Of a stretch of 64,000 nt of DNA, positions 33,929 through 42,260 are shown in pieces. Position numbers and translations under genes: made by a program. Every line of letters begins with the position of its first letter. Position 1 is the stretch's first letter. The notes beneath the pieces were generated by a model, which did no database searches, was not told where the DNA came from, and saw only the letters and a list, made by a program, of their open reading frames with translations. The DNA comes from Pseudarthrobacter defluvii (GTDB lineage Bacteria; Actinomycetota; Actinomycetes; Actinomycetales; Micrococcaceae): positions 620,001 to 684,000 of the forward strand of contig NZ_CP066362.1 in the NCBI RefSeq assembly GCF_030323865.1, in the 5' to 3' direction.

Positions 33929-35343
33929 GATGCTGCCGTTTCTGTGGAAGTGGTTGCCGTGATGTTTTCAGCAGTGGAGTCGGAACTGGTGGTGCCGGCG
34001 CCGGCCGGTACCGGGGGCGTCGTCCGGTCCCGGAAGACCCACAGGCGGAACAGCAGGAACCGGACTGCCGTGGCCGCAAGGTTCGCCGCCACCACGGTGA
34101 GGACTTCCGCCCACCGGTCGGGCGTCGTCGTGCGGTGCACCAGGGCGAGCGCTCCGGAGGTGAGCACCAGGCCGATGCCGAAAACTATCAGCCCCTCGAA
34201 GTGGTGCCGGACCGGATTGCCGCCCTGGATGCCGAACGTGAAGCGCCTGTTGGCTCCGGTGTTGGCTACCGCGGTGATCAGCAGCGCCAGGAAGTTTGCC
34301 AGCTGCGGGTCCATGAAGCCGCGGCAGAACAGGAAGATCAGCAGGTAGGCAAGGGTTGAGGCGGCCCCGATGGCGGCGAACCGGACCAGCTGCCCGAACA
34401 GGCTGCTGCCGCGGGTCTGTTCGTCCGCCCGCGACGACGCCGGCAGCGGACCCCGCGCCAGGGCGGCGCGCAGCTCGGGTACCGGGATGCGGCCGTAGAC
34501 CAGGTCCCGGGTAAGCCGGGCCATGCCCCGGACGTCCGCCAGCGCCGTCCGGAGCACGTCCACACTTGAATCCGGGTCGTCAATCCAGTCGACGGGAACT
34601 TCATGGACCCGCAGTCCGCAGCGCTCGGCAAGGACCAGGAGCTCGGTGTCGAAGAACCAGGAATTGTCCACGGTGTAGGGGAGGATCTGCTGGGCGACGT
34701 CGGCGCGGATGGCCTTGAATCCGCACTGGGCGTCGCTGAACCGGGCACCCATGAAGGAGTGGAGCATCAGGTTGTAGCTGCGCGAGATGAACTCCCGCTT
34801 GGGGCCGCGGACCACGCGGGAGTTGCGGGTGAGGCGGGTGCCGATGGCCAGGTCCGAGTGCCCCGAGATCAGGGGTGCCAGCAGAGGGGGCAGGGCGGCA
34901 AGGTCGGTGGACAGGTCTACGTCCATGTACGCCAGGACGGGCGACGGCGACGCCAGCCATACCTTGCGCAGCGCATTCCCGCGGCCCTTCTCGTCGAGGT
35001 GGACCACCGCAAGCTCGGGGAACTCACGGGCCAGCCGTTCGGCGATTTTCAGGGTCCCGTCCGTGCTGGCGTTGTCCGCCACCGTGATCCGGAAGCTGTG
35101 CGGGAAGGAATCGCGCAGGTGGTTGTGGAGCCTGCGGAGGCATTCCTCAAGATCGCGTTCCTCGTTGAAGACGGGAATGGTGACATCGAGGACGGGGACC
35201 GCGGTCCGGGTATCGACCGGCGCGCGGCGTACGCCGCGCCCGCGGGAAGGGAGGCCAGCGGATGGAAGGCCGGCAGAAGGAACGTCCGGCGGCGCCACCG
35301 CGGCGTCCTGCAGGGTTCCTGAAGTGGAGTCGGTGAGCGTCAT
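33925..35343 (-). CDS. GT2 polyprenyl-phosphate glycosyltransferase fused to a GtrA-like flippase domain
   Basis: 472 residues. Residues about 45-290 are a DPG/DPM-synthase-like GT2: VTIPVFNEERDLEECLRRLH, VADNASTDGTLKIAERL, the metal-binding YMDVDLSTDL, and AQCGFKAIRADV. Residues about 325-455 have four membrane helices of GtrA type (LVRFAAIGAASTLAYLLIFL). The fusion would make a polyprenyl-phosphate sugar inside and flip it for the two GT39 enzymes that follow. It lies 80 bp downstream of the kinase gene and overlaps the next gene, so donor synthesis, flipping and transfer are in one operon. Confidence 0.92.
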   Translation of the reverse strand: MTLTDSTSGTLQDAAVAPPDVPSAGLPSAGLPSRGRGVRRAPVDTRTAVPVLDVTIPVFNEERDLEECLRRLHNHLRDSFPHSFRITVADNASTDGTLKIAERLAREFPELAVVHLDEKGRGNALRKVWLASPSPVLAYMDVDLSTDLAALPPLLAPLISGHSDLAIGTRLTRNSRVVRGPKREFISRSYNLMLHSFMGARFSDAQCGFKAIRADVAQQILPYTVDNSWFFDTELLVLAERCGLRVHEVPVDWIDDPDSSVDVLRTALADVRGMARLTRDLVYGRIPVPELRAALARGPLPASSRADEQTRGSSLFGQLVRFAAIGAASTLAYLLIFLFCRGFMDPQLANFLALLITAVANTGANRRFTFGIQGGNPVRHHFEGLIVFGIGLVLTSGALALVHRTTTPDRWAEVLTVVAANLAATAVRFLLFRLWVFRDRTTPPVPAGAGTTSSDSTAENITATTSTETAAS

Positions 35344-35423
35344 GAATCAAGAGTGGCGCCGCCGGATTTGTGGGCTTTAGGCACAACCTGTGACGTGCCT
35401 GTGTAAGTATTGCTGCCCTGGTT

Positions 35424-36902
35424 TTATGCCTTGGCCGGCCCCGCGGCGGGGAGGCGCACGGCGAACTCGGTCCTGCCGGGCCGCGAGACCAGTTCCACGG
35501 TGCCGCCATGCGCGGCCACGATGGACTCAACAATGGACAGCCCCAGCCCTGATGACCCTTCCGAGCCGGAGCGGGCGGTGTCGGCCCGGGTGAAGCGGCT
35601 GAAAATGCTGCCCTGGAACTCGGCCGGGATACCCGGACCGTCGTCGGTAACCGTGACCACCACGCTCCCGTCTGCGGAGCGCATCACGCCGGTGGTTACC
35701 GTGGTGCCCGCCGGCGTGTGCTTCCGGGCGTTGGAGAGCAGGTTGGCCAGCACCTGGTGCAGCTGCGTGGTGTCCCCGCGGACCGTGACAGGTTCGTCGG
35801 GCAACTTCAGCTGCCAGGTGTGGTCCGGGGCCATGACCTTTTCGTCGCTGACGGTTTCGATGACCAGCTGGGTCAGGTCCACATCCGTGGTCTCGGTTGC
35901 CTTGCCCTCGTCCAGGCGGGCCAGCAGCAGCAGGTCCTCCACCAGCGCAGTCATCCGCTCCGACTGGCTCTGGACGCGGCCCAGCGACTTTTGTCCGTCC
36001 TCGGTAAGGTGCTCGGTCATGCGCATTAGCTCGGTGTACCCGCGAATGGCGGTCAGCGGAGTTCGAAGTTCATGGGAGGCGTCGGCAACGAACTGGCGCA
36101 CCTTCATTTCGCTGCGTTGCCGGGCTTCCAGCGCGCTGGAGACGTTGTCCAGCATCAGGTTCAGGGCGTGGCCCACACTTCCTACCTCCGTGGTGGGGTG
36201 CGCTGCGGAGGGCGGCACGCGCACGGCGAGCGCCACCTCACCGGCATCCAGGGGCAGCTTGGAAACCTTGGTGGCAACGTCCGACAGCTGTTCCAGTGGC
36301 CGCATGGTCCTACGGATCATGGCAGTGCCGGCCAACCCGATCAGGACCAGGCCGCCCAGCGAGACCAGCACCATGGTCAGCACCAGTGAGGCCTCGGTGC
36401 TTTGCTTCATCGACAGCGGCAGTCCCGTGATCACCACGTCGCCGTACGCGGTCTGGGTGGCCAGCACCCGGTAGTCGCCGTTGGACAGCTCGCGGTCCAC
36501 CGGCAGGCCATCGTGGGGGAGTGCCTGCAGGGTGGCAACATCAGAGGAGGTCAAGGATGTCCGCGTGAAGTCGGAGGAAAGGAAGCCAGCCTCCCTGCTT
36601 ACCTGCCCGTTCACCACCCTGGCATTCAGCGTTCCCACACTCTGCCCGCGCGCGTCGAGGGGATCGGGGCGGCCGGACGGGTTGCCTTCGGGCGGCCGGC
36701 CGCGGGACGCCAGCTTCAGCTGCGCATCCAGTTGATTGGTGAGGACCACGTCCATCGAGGCATAGCTGACCACGCCGATCGCGCCGGAGATGGCCACCAG
36801 GAGCGCCATGGAGAGCAGGATCAGGCGGGTGCGGAGGTGCCAGGTGGAGGGGTTGAACCAGGACCGGCCGGCAGGCCGGGGGACACCGGAAAGCGATGAC
36901 AT
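35424..36902 (-). CDS. Sensor histidine kinase (two transmembrane segments, HAMP)
   Basis: 492 residues. First membrane helix about 25-50, an extracellular sensor of about 130 residues, second helix about 175-195, HAMP, then the HisKA domain with ASHELRTPLTAIRGYTELM (phosphorylated His) and the HATPase motifs NLLSNARKHTP, DDGPGIP, SGLGLSI. It starts 12 bp after the regulator stop. The ligand is not known. The output is presumably the downstream glycosyltransferases and possibly the divergent Gly-rich protein. Confidence 0.95.
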   Translation of the reverse strand: MSSLSGVPRPAGRSWFNPSTWHLRTRLILLSMALLVAISGAIGVVSYASMDVVLTNQLDAQLKLASRGRPPEGNPSGRPDPLDARGQSVGTLNARVVNGQVSREAGFLSSDFTRTSLTSSDVATLQALPHDGLPVDRELSNGDYRVLATQTAYGDVVITGLPLSMKQSTEASLVLTMVLVSLGGLVLIGLAGTAMIRRTMRPLEQLSDVATKVSKLPLDAGEVALAVRVPPSAAHPTTEVGSVGHALNLMLDNVSSALEARQRSEMKVRQFVADASHELRTPLTAIRGYTELMRMTEHLTEDGQKSLGRVQSQSERMTALVEDLLLLARLDEGKATETTDVDLTQLVIETVSDEKVMAPDHTWQLKLPDEPVTVRGDTTQLHQVLANLLSNARKHTPAGTTVTTGVMRSADGSVVVTVTDDGPGIPAEFQGSIFSRFTRADTARSGSEGSSGLGLSIVESIVAAHGGTVELVSRPGRTEFAVRLPAAGPAKA

Positions 36903-36914
36903 GCTTTTCCTTGG

Positions 36915-37655
36915 CTAGTCTGCGGGTTTGATGACATAGCCCGCCCCGCGCACGGTGTGGATCATCGGCGGATGGTTGGCTTCGATCTTCTTGCGCAGGT
37001 AGGAAATGTACAGTTCCACGATGTTCGCCTGGCCGCCGAAGTCGTAGTCCCACACGTGGTCCAGGATCTGGGCTTTGCTGACCACGCGCTTGGGGTTCTC
37101 CATCAGGTAGCGGAGCAACTCGAACTGGGTTGCCGTCAGCTGGATCTCCTCTCCGGCGCGGGTGACTTCCCGGGTGTCCACGTTGAGCACCAGGTCGCCC
37201 ACCACCAGTTCGGCGGTGTCCATGGCGGCCACCCCGGAGCGCTGCACCAGGCGGTGCAGGCGCAGCAGCACTTCCTCCATGCTGAATGGCTTGGTGACGT
37301 AGTCGTCCCCGCCGGCGGCCAGCCCCACGATGCGGTCCTGGACGGCGTCCTTTGCCGTCAGGAAGAGCGCAGGCACCTCCGGGGCAAAGGCGCGGATCCT
37401 GCCCAGCAGCTCCACGCCGTCGAACCCGGGGAGCATGACATCAAGCACCAGGACGTCCGGGTGGAAGTCCTTGGCCAGTTTGACTGCGGTGGGCCCATCC
37501 CCGGCCACGGCCACCGACCACCCGGCCATGCGCAGCCCCATGCTCATGAGCTCGGACAGGCTGGGCTCGTCATCCACCACCAGGGCACGGATGGGGGAGC
37601 CGTCGGGGTGGGTGAGCTGCGGAAGGTTGTTGGTCATGGGGTGCGGGGATGCCAT
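36915..37655 (-). CDS. OmpR/PhoB-family response regulator
   Basis: 246 residues. Receiver domain with acidic pocket VVDDEP, phospho-acceptor D72 in VLVLDVMLPGFDG, Thr/Ala switch FLTAKD and Lys in YVTKPFS. C-terminal winged helix ends RGAGYVIKPAD, with QFELLRYLMENPKRVVSKAQ in the recognition region. GGAGGG lies before the ATG. Pairs with the kinase that follows. Confidence 0.96.
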   Translation of the reverse strand: MASPHPMTNNLPQLTHPDGSPIRALVVDDEPSLSELMSMGLRMAGWSVAVAGDGPTAVKLAKDFHPDVLVLDVMLPGFDGVELLGRIRAFAPEVPALFLTAKDAVQDRIVGLAAGGDDYVTKPFSMEEVLLRLHRLVQRSGVAAMDTAELVVGDLVLNVDTREVTRAGEEIQLTATQFELLRYLMENPKRVVSKAQILDHVWDYDFGGQANIVELYISYLRKKIEANHPPMIHTVRGAGYVIKPAD

Positions 37656-37901
37656 GGGACAACCCTCCGATCTGCCGGTTTGCCGATGCTTTGCCGTTGC
37701 TGTGTTCCAGCTGTGAGCTCCAGCCTAGCCAGCGGGGACGCCCAGCACACGGAGCCCGGGCTTAGTCCGGACCGGGGCTGTCCCGCCAGGTCACAGGCAG
37801 CCTTGGCCTGCGGCACAGGCGCCGCACAGCAAACCGGCAGAACCTGATCGAACAACAGGACAGCAGCATCACCACCATCAAATCAATTCTTGGAGAAAGC
37901 C
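37656..37901. promoter_or_regulatory. Divergent promoter region of the two-component operon and the Gly-rich protein
   Basis: 246 bp between divergent starts. It must hold promoters for both units and is the natural place for response-regulator sites. I see short CACAGG repeats near 37791-37830 but no convincing pair of ordered direct repeats. Confidence 0.4.
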
Positions 37902-38855
37902 ATGGATCAGCAGGACAACCGAGCCGTCCCCGACGCGTCAGCACAGAAGGGGCAGCCGGCACCCGTGTGGGGCGGCGCCCCGGCCGACCACGCCAACGAC
38001 GCCCCGGACCACGCCACGTACGAGCCGATTCCGCAACAGCCTGCACAGGGCTGGGGCGCGCCCGTACCCGGTTCGCCTTCCGCAGGATGGGGCACGACGC
38101 CGGCAGCCGGCCAGGAGCCCCGCCCCGGCACAGGGTGGGGCGCGGCGCAGCCGTACGCACCAGGCGCTACGCCGCGGACCGGGAAAGGAAGCTGGACTGC
38201 AAAGAAGGGTTTGCTGGTGGGTGGAGTGGCGGTGGTAGTTGCCGCAGCAGCCGGTGCCGGCGCCTACGCCGCCGGAAACGGCTCCACTGCTGCTTCAGCC
38301 AACAACGGCTTGGGCGCAGGTGCCAACGGCCAGTTCGGTCCCGGCGGGCAAGGCGGCATGAACGGGCAAAGCGGTATGAACGGGCAAGGCGGCATGGCGG
38401 GCCCGGGTAGCCAAACCGGCACAGACGGTGGCGGGACAGGGCGCGACATGGACGGCGGCATGGGGCTGGACGGCGGTCCCGGTGGTCTGGGGATGGGCGG
38501 AGCAGGCCTCAATGCAGCCGTCCACTCTGAATATGTGGTCCTGCGGGACTCCAGTTACGTGACCATGGCAGGACAAACCGGCACCGTGACGGAGATTTCG
38601 GGAACCTCCCTGACCGTCAAGAGCGAGGACGGTTTTTCCCGCACCTACGCCGTGGGCAGCGATGTCCAGGTGACACAGGGTATGCGGCAGCGCGGCGGTT
38701 CCACCGGCAGCACGCTCAGCCTGTCAAGCGTGACCACCGGAGCGACTGTCCGCATTACGGCGCTGAAGAATTCGGACACCTACACCGCGCAGACCATCCA
38801 GCTTGCAGCGGCCGGCACTGCAACAACTCCCAACCCGGGAACCAGCAGCAACTAA
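37902..38855 (+). CDS. Membrane-anchored Gly/Met-rich protein with C-terminal DUF5666-like domain
   Basis: 317 residues from MDQQDNRAV; the ATG at 37902 follows TTGGAGAAAG. Cytoplasmic Pro/Gly/Ala/Trp-rich head (about 1-100), one membrane helix (about 108-130, GLLVGGVAVVVAAAAGAGAY), an extracellular Gly/Gln/Met-rich stretch with GMNGQ-type repeats (about 145-200), then a small beta-rich domain: GQTGTVTEISGTSLTVKSED and the SLSSVTTGATVRI segment. The C-terminal part resembles OB-fold DUF5666 domains. The low-complexity composition matches that of the tails of the nearby GT39 enzymes. Confidence 0.82.
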   Translation: MDQQDNRAVPDASAQKGQPAPVWGGAPADHANDAPDHATYEPIPQQPAQGWGAPVPGSPSAGWGTTPAAGQEPRPGTGWGAAQPYAPGATPRTGKGSWTAKKGLLVGGVAVVVAAAAGAGAYAAGNGSTAASANNGLGAGANGQFGPGGQGGMNGQSGMNGQGGMAGPGSQTGTDGGGTGRDMDGGMGLDGGPGGLGMGGAGLNAAVHSEYVVLRDSSYVTMAGQTGTVTEISGTSLTVKSEDGFSRTYAVGSDVQVTQGMRQRGGSTGSTLSLSSVTTGATVRITALKNSDTYTAQTIQLAAAGTATTPNPGTSSN

Positions 38856-39432
38856 GGGCCGGGACAACGAGCACCGCCGTCACTTCCCACTCATCCTGCC
38901 TCCGGCCGGAGGATTTTCAGCAGAAAAATATGCCGGGGGCAGGACGGTGGCTGGACACGGGCTAACCGGCGGTAGGCGATTCCACGTCAAACGGTTGAAT
39001 TTCGATGCTGTTCGGCGTTGCCGCAAACAGGCGAATAATATTTCGGGAACGGGCCAAAATAGGTGGTCCCACCGGATAAGAGTCGAAATATAAGCCCGCT
39101 GCCGAACTAGTGACATCGACCACAATTCCGGGATTTGTCTCACAATGCGGACCCTTCGGTCCATTGTTACTTGCAAGTTGGCATTGTTACGCTGCACACT
39201 TCCAATGTGAACAAGAACTCAACAGCACCTGCAGCCGCAGAATATTGGCCCAGCACATCCGCTGCTGCCGACATGCGCTGTTGTCGAATGCACGCCTGAC
39301 CTTCCCACCCACCGAAGTTCTTAGGCATTCGCCCCCAAGCCCAGCGTCGGGCGCCCCTCCCCGCTCTGTGCAATCGGGGAAGTCAGCATTCGAGCCGCGA
39401 AGACGGCCATTTCACATTGAGGTAAGCATTCC
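38856..39432. other. 577-bp regulatory spacer, relatively AT-rich
   Basis: No gene seen. It opens with a CCTCCGGCCGGAGG palindrome followed by ATTTTC at 38899-38912, a likely weak terminator for the Gly-rich gene. The rest is clearly more AT-rich than its surroundings and leads to the orphan winged-helix gene; it contains evenly spaced CATTGT-type repeats at 39141-39190. Confidence 0.55.
39141..39190. promoter_or_regulatory. Evenly spaced CATTGT repeats, candidate winged-helix operator
   Basis: CATTGTTAC at 39162-39170 and again at 39182-39190 are direct repeats exactly 20 bp apart; an inverted relative, CACAATG, lies at 39141-39147, again 20-21 bp away. OmpR-type winged-helix proteins bind direct repeats at helical spacing. 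The site is about 240 bp upstream of such a gene. Confidence 0.45.
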
Positions 39433-40299
39433 ATGTCAGTAGCATCCGGATACGTCCACATCTCTGTCCGTAACGCCGCCAAGGCAGGCCAGTCTTCGGG
39501 CCTCCGTCCCGGTTTCGGCCCGCGGCAGGCGCTCGCTCCCTCCACCTCCGGAAGCAGCTTTCCCGGCCAGGGTTTCGCCCCGCAGGGATACAACCCCAAC
39601 TCCTACGGCCAGCTCCGCGCCGTGCACCCCACTGAGCCCGCTCCCGTTACTGCCCCTACCCCTGTAGTGCCCGGCGCAAACTCTGTCCGCCCGGTAGCCA
39701 ACGAAAACGTGGCCCGCGGCTTCGTCCTCTACATGGGCATCGACGAGGAAACCGCAGCCGCAGCCGGCACCTCCATCGCCAAGCTCGCCCAGGAAATCCG
39801 CGCTTACGCCCAGTCGCTGGTCTCCGGCGCCGAGAGCTACGCCGCCGTGGCAGTAGCCCCCGCAGGCACCCCAGGTTCCGCGCTCGACGTCGTCCGCTCC
39901 ACCTTCGGCGACCCCACCGTCAACTCCCGCCAGCGCACCGAGGCCCCACGCCCTGCCCAGCAGCAGGAACCGCGCCCGTCCGGCGTCCTCATCGACCTTG
40001 CCCGCCGCGAAGTCCACCTCGACGGCGAATCCCTCAACCTCACCTTCAAGGAGTTCGAACTCCTCAACTACCTCGTGGAAAACGGCACCCGCACCGTGGG
40101 CCGCGACGAACTCCTCGAAGGACTGTGGCGCAACGCCGAAGAAGTGCCCAACGAGCGCACCATCGACGTCCACATCCGCCGTCTCCGCTCCAAGCTGGGC
40201 CGGCTCGCCAACACCGTCCGCACCGTCCGCGGCCAGGGTTACCGGTTCTACGAGCACCCGGAAGTTGTTGTCTGGGCCGCTCCGGAGTACTCGATCTAA
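39433..40299 (+). CDS. Orphan winged-helix (OmpR/PhoB-type) DNA-binding protein without receiver domain
   Basis: 288 residues. The N-terminal ~165 residues are Pro/Gly/Ala-rich with a helical patch (AAAAGTSIAKLAQEIRAYAQ); there is no receiver domain. Residues about 195-285 form a complete winged helix: VLIDLARREVHLDGESLNLT, FELLNYLVENGTRTVGRDEL, and RRLRSKLGRLANTVRTVRGQ. Codons are unusually C-ending, as in strongly expressed genes. It starts just after GAGGTAAGC. An unphosphorylated regulator, possibly autoregulated from the repeat site upstream; target genes unknown. Confidence 0.88.
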   Translation: MSVASGYVHISVRNAAKAGQSSGLRPGFGPRQALAPSTSGSSFPGQGFAPQGYNPNSYGQLRAVHPTEPAPVTAPTPVVPGANSVRPVANENVARGFVLYMGIDEETAAAAGTSIAKLAQEIRAYAQSLVSGAESYAAVAVAPAGTPGSALDVVRSTFGDPTVNSRQRTEAPRPAQQQEPRPSGVLIDLARREVHLDGESLNLTFKEFELLNYLVENGTRTVGRDELLEGLWRNAEEVPNERTIDVHIRRLRSKLGRLANTVRTVRGQGYRFYEHPEVVVWAAPEYSI

Positions 40300-40311
40300 G
40301 TCTCTTGCGCA

Positions 40312-40348
40312 CGAAGGCGACCTGTTCCCGTGGAACTGGTCGCCTTCG
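40312..40348 (+). terminator. Terminator of the winged-helix gene
   Basis: CGAAGGCGACC and GGTCGCCTTCG form an 11-bp stem with a 15-base loop, 12 bp past the stop codon. No strong T-run follows. Confidence 0.65.
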
Positions 40349-40679
40349 CTCTCGCGAGGCATCCTTCGGCGCCTGCGCTCGTTCCTCCCCACCGCCACCC
40401 TCGCCTCGCAAGCTCGGCCAGGGAACCCTGGCGGCGTGGGCCCAACGCAACAACGGCGCTGTCGGGACATGCCGCCTTTCGGCGTTAGGACAGCCCTCTC
40501 CAAGCACTGTGCCTTCCCGCCTGCTTGGCCTCGCGTCACTGTGGGCATGCTTTGGGAACCTTGTCTGTGGCTGCGCCCTGATTTCGCGGGCCTTGTCTCG
40601 TTGCCTGCTCATGAAAGCGTGCTCTGCGTGACGCCCGTGTCTGCTGTTCCCTCCTGTCCTTTGCTGCGCTTGCTGGGGC

Positions 40680-40685
40680 TAGGCT
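40680..40685 (+). promoter_or_regulatory. -10 element of leaderless sixA
   Basis: TAGGCT ends 6 bp before the sixA ATG (40692), the same layout as at tadA and upp. Confidence 0.55.
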
Positions 40686-40691
40686 TGGGCC

Positions 40692-41219
40692 ATGAGTTCG
40701 CACCATGTCCGACGCCTTGTGATCATGCGCCATGCCAAGGCGGACTGGCCGGGCGGGGTGGACGACCATGAGCGGCCCCTCGAGGAGCGCGGGCACCGGG
40801 AAGCTCCGCTGGCCGGCCGTTGGCTGCTGAAGCACAACATCGTTCCGGACTTCATCCTGTGCTCCAGCGCCTTGCGGACCCGGCAAACCTGTACATGGGT
40901 CTGCTCAGAGCTCGGCGACAAGGCCCCCACGCCCAAGCTTGAAGACGGCCTCTACGCGGCGTCGGCCCTCCGGATGCTCACCGTGGTCAACCATGTGCCG
41001 GACACCGTAACCACGTTGATGCTGATCGCGCACCTGCCGGGCGTCCAGGACCTGGCGATGCACCTCGCTTCACGTGACTCCGACCACGACGCCTACATGG
41101 ACGCCGCCACCCGTTTTCCCACCAACGCCCTGACGGTCCTGGAAACGGAGAAGCCGTGGGCCGAACTGGACGGGCAGGACGCCCGGATCACCCGATTTAC
41201 AGTTCCCCGCGCACACTAG
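40692..41219 (+). CDS. sixA: SixA-type phosphohistidine phosphatase
   Basis: 175 residues, histidine-phosphatase superfamily. The RHG variant is IMRHAKADW near the N-terminus, followed by DHERPLEERG, SSALRTRQT, and the second catalytic His in LIAHLPGVQDLAMHL. SixA removes phosphate from histidine in phosphotransfer proteins. There is no two-component partner next to it. The stop TAG lies in the first copy of a 30-bp tandem repeat. Confidence 0.9.
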   Translation: MSSHHVRRLVIMRHAKADWPGGVDDHERPLEERGHREAPLAGRWLLKHNIVPDFILCSSALRTRQTCTWVCSELGDKAPTPKLEDGLYAASALRMLTVVNHVPDTVTTLMLIAHLPGVQDLAMHLASRDSDHDAYMDAATRFPTNALTVLETEKPWAELDGQDARITRFTVPRAH

Positions 41220-41275
41220 GATCCGGCCAAACCAGCCCGGGCCCACTAGGATCCGGCCAAACCAGTCCCGGGCCC
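41215..41275. repeat. Tandem 30/31-bp repeat over the sixA stop codon
   Basis: The unit beginning ACTAGGATCCGGCCAAACCA occupies 41215-41244 and 41245-41275, differing by one inserted T. It includes the sixA stop codon and ends 1 bp before the stop of the convergent LysR gene (41277). Confidence 0.85.
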
Positions 41276-41276
41276 G

Positions 41277-42188
41277 CTAGGCACCTGGCACGCTGGCGGC
41301 AATCTCGCGCAGCAGTCCGGCGACGTGCCTGATCCCTGGGCTGGCCGTCATGGTCCGGCGGTGGACCAGTCCCACGTGCCGGGCCTGGACCGGGTTGACC
41401 ACGGGAACAGCCGCAACCCCTGACGGCAGTGCCGGCCGCCCCAGCCGGGGGACGAGTGCAACCGCCACCCCCTGCTCCACCAGGGCGATGTGCGTGGCGA
41501 AATCGGGATCGTAGACCCGGATGTCCGGCACGCGCCCCAAGTCGGCGAAAATCCGGAGCAACGCCTCATTGCAGATTGCTCCGGCCGGCGTGCTGATCCA
41601 TTCCTCGTCGACCAGCTCGGCCGGCTCAACCTCAGGCCGCTGCGCCAACGGGTGGCTGCGGTGGACCAGGAGGTCGGCGACATCCTCGCACAGCCATTCC
41701 AACGTCAAGTGTTCCGGTATCACCAGCGGCACGGAGTTCCAGTTGTGCACCAGGCCGAGGTCCGCTTCGCCGTTCGCCACCCGGGCCACGGCTTCGCGCG
41801 GATCCTCCGCCAGGACGGCAACGCTCAGCGCCGCGCCTGACTGCTCCAGCCGCGCCAGCAACGGGCCTACAAGCCCGCGGCAGGCGGTGGAAAATGACAC
41901 AATCTTCAGGCTGCCGCTGGGCTTTGCTGGGTCCGCCAACAGCGTGGACTGCAGCTCTTCCAGTTCGGCCAGGATGCGCCGGCCGTACGCGGCCAAGGCG
42001 AGCCCGCGCTCTGTCAGCAGGACGCCGCGGCCACGGCGCTCCAGGACGGCGAAGCCTGCTTCCTTCTCCAGCTTCTTCACCTGCTGGGACACGGCCGAGG
42101 GGCTGAACCCGATGGCCTCGGCGGCAGCAATGACGGAACCGTGTTGCTCAATTCCTGCCAGTGCCCGCAGTGAGCCGATGTCGATCAT
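41277..42188 (-). CDS. LysR-family transcriptional regulator
   Basis: 303 residues from MIDIGSLRAL. HTH VIAAAEAIGFSPSAVSQQVK near residue 20-40, then the effector-binding domain with DLGLVHNWNSVPLVIPEHL and GVAVALVPRLG. The start at 42188 has TACCTT exactly 6 bp upstream, suggesting leaderless transcription and rejecting an upstream extension. It diverges from the EamA transporter 72 bp away and very likely controls it. Confidence 0.93.
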   Translation of the reverse strand: MIDIGSLRALAGIEQHGSVIAAAEAIGFSPSAVSQQVKKLEKEAGFAVLERRGRGVLLTERGLALAAYGRRILAELEELQSTLLADPAKPSGSLKIVSFSTACRGLVGPLLARLEQSGAALSVAVLAEDPREAVARVANGEADLGLVHNWNSVPLVIPEHLTLEWLCEDVADLLVHRSHPLAQRPEVEPAELVDEEWISTPAGAICNEALLRIFADLGRVPDIRVYDPDFATHIALVEQGVAVALVPRLGRPALPSGVAAVPVVNPVQARHVGLVHRRTMTASPGIRHVAGLLREIAASVPGA

Positions 42189-42260
42189 GAAGCAAAGGTA
42201 CATGATCGAGCGCATAAATGAGCGCTGGTGCTTCATCCGCTGCTCTGGGACAGTGGAAGC

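Larger units (their letters stand above)
40300..40691. other. 392-bp spacer: terminator plus dispersed motif
   Basis: A hairpin with an 11-bp stem (40312-40322 with 40338-40348) terminates the winged-helix gene. The rest holds no plausible gene. It carries the dispersed motif CCTCGCAAGCTCGGCCAGGG at 40410-40429 and, at its end, the sixA promoter. Confidence 0.55.
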
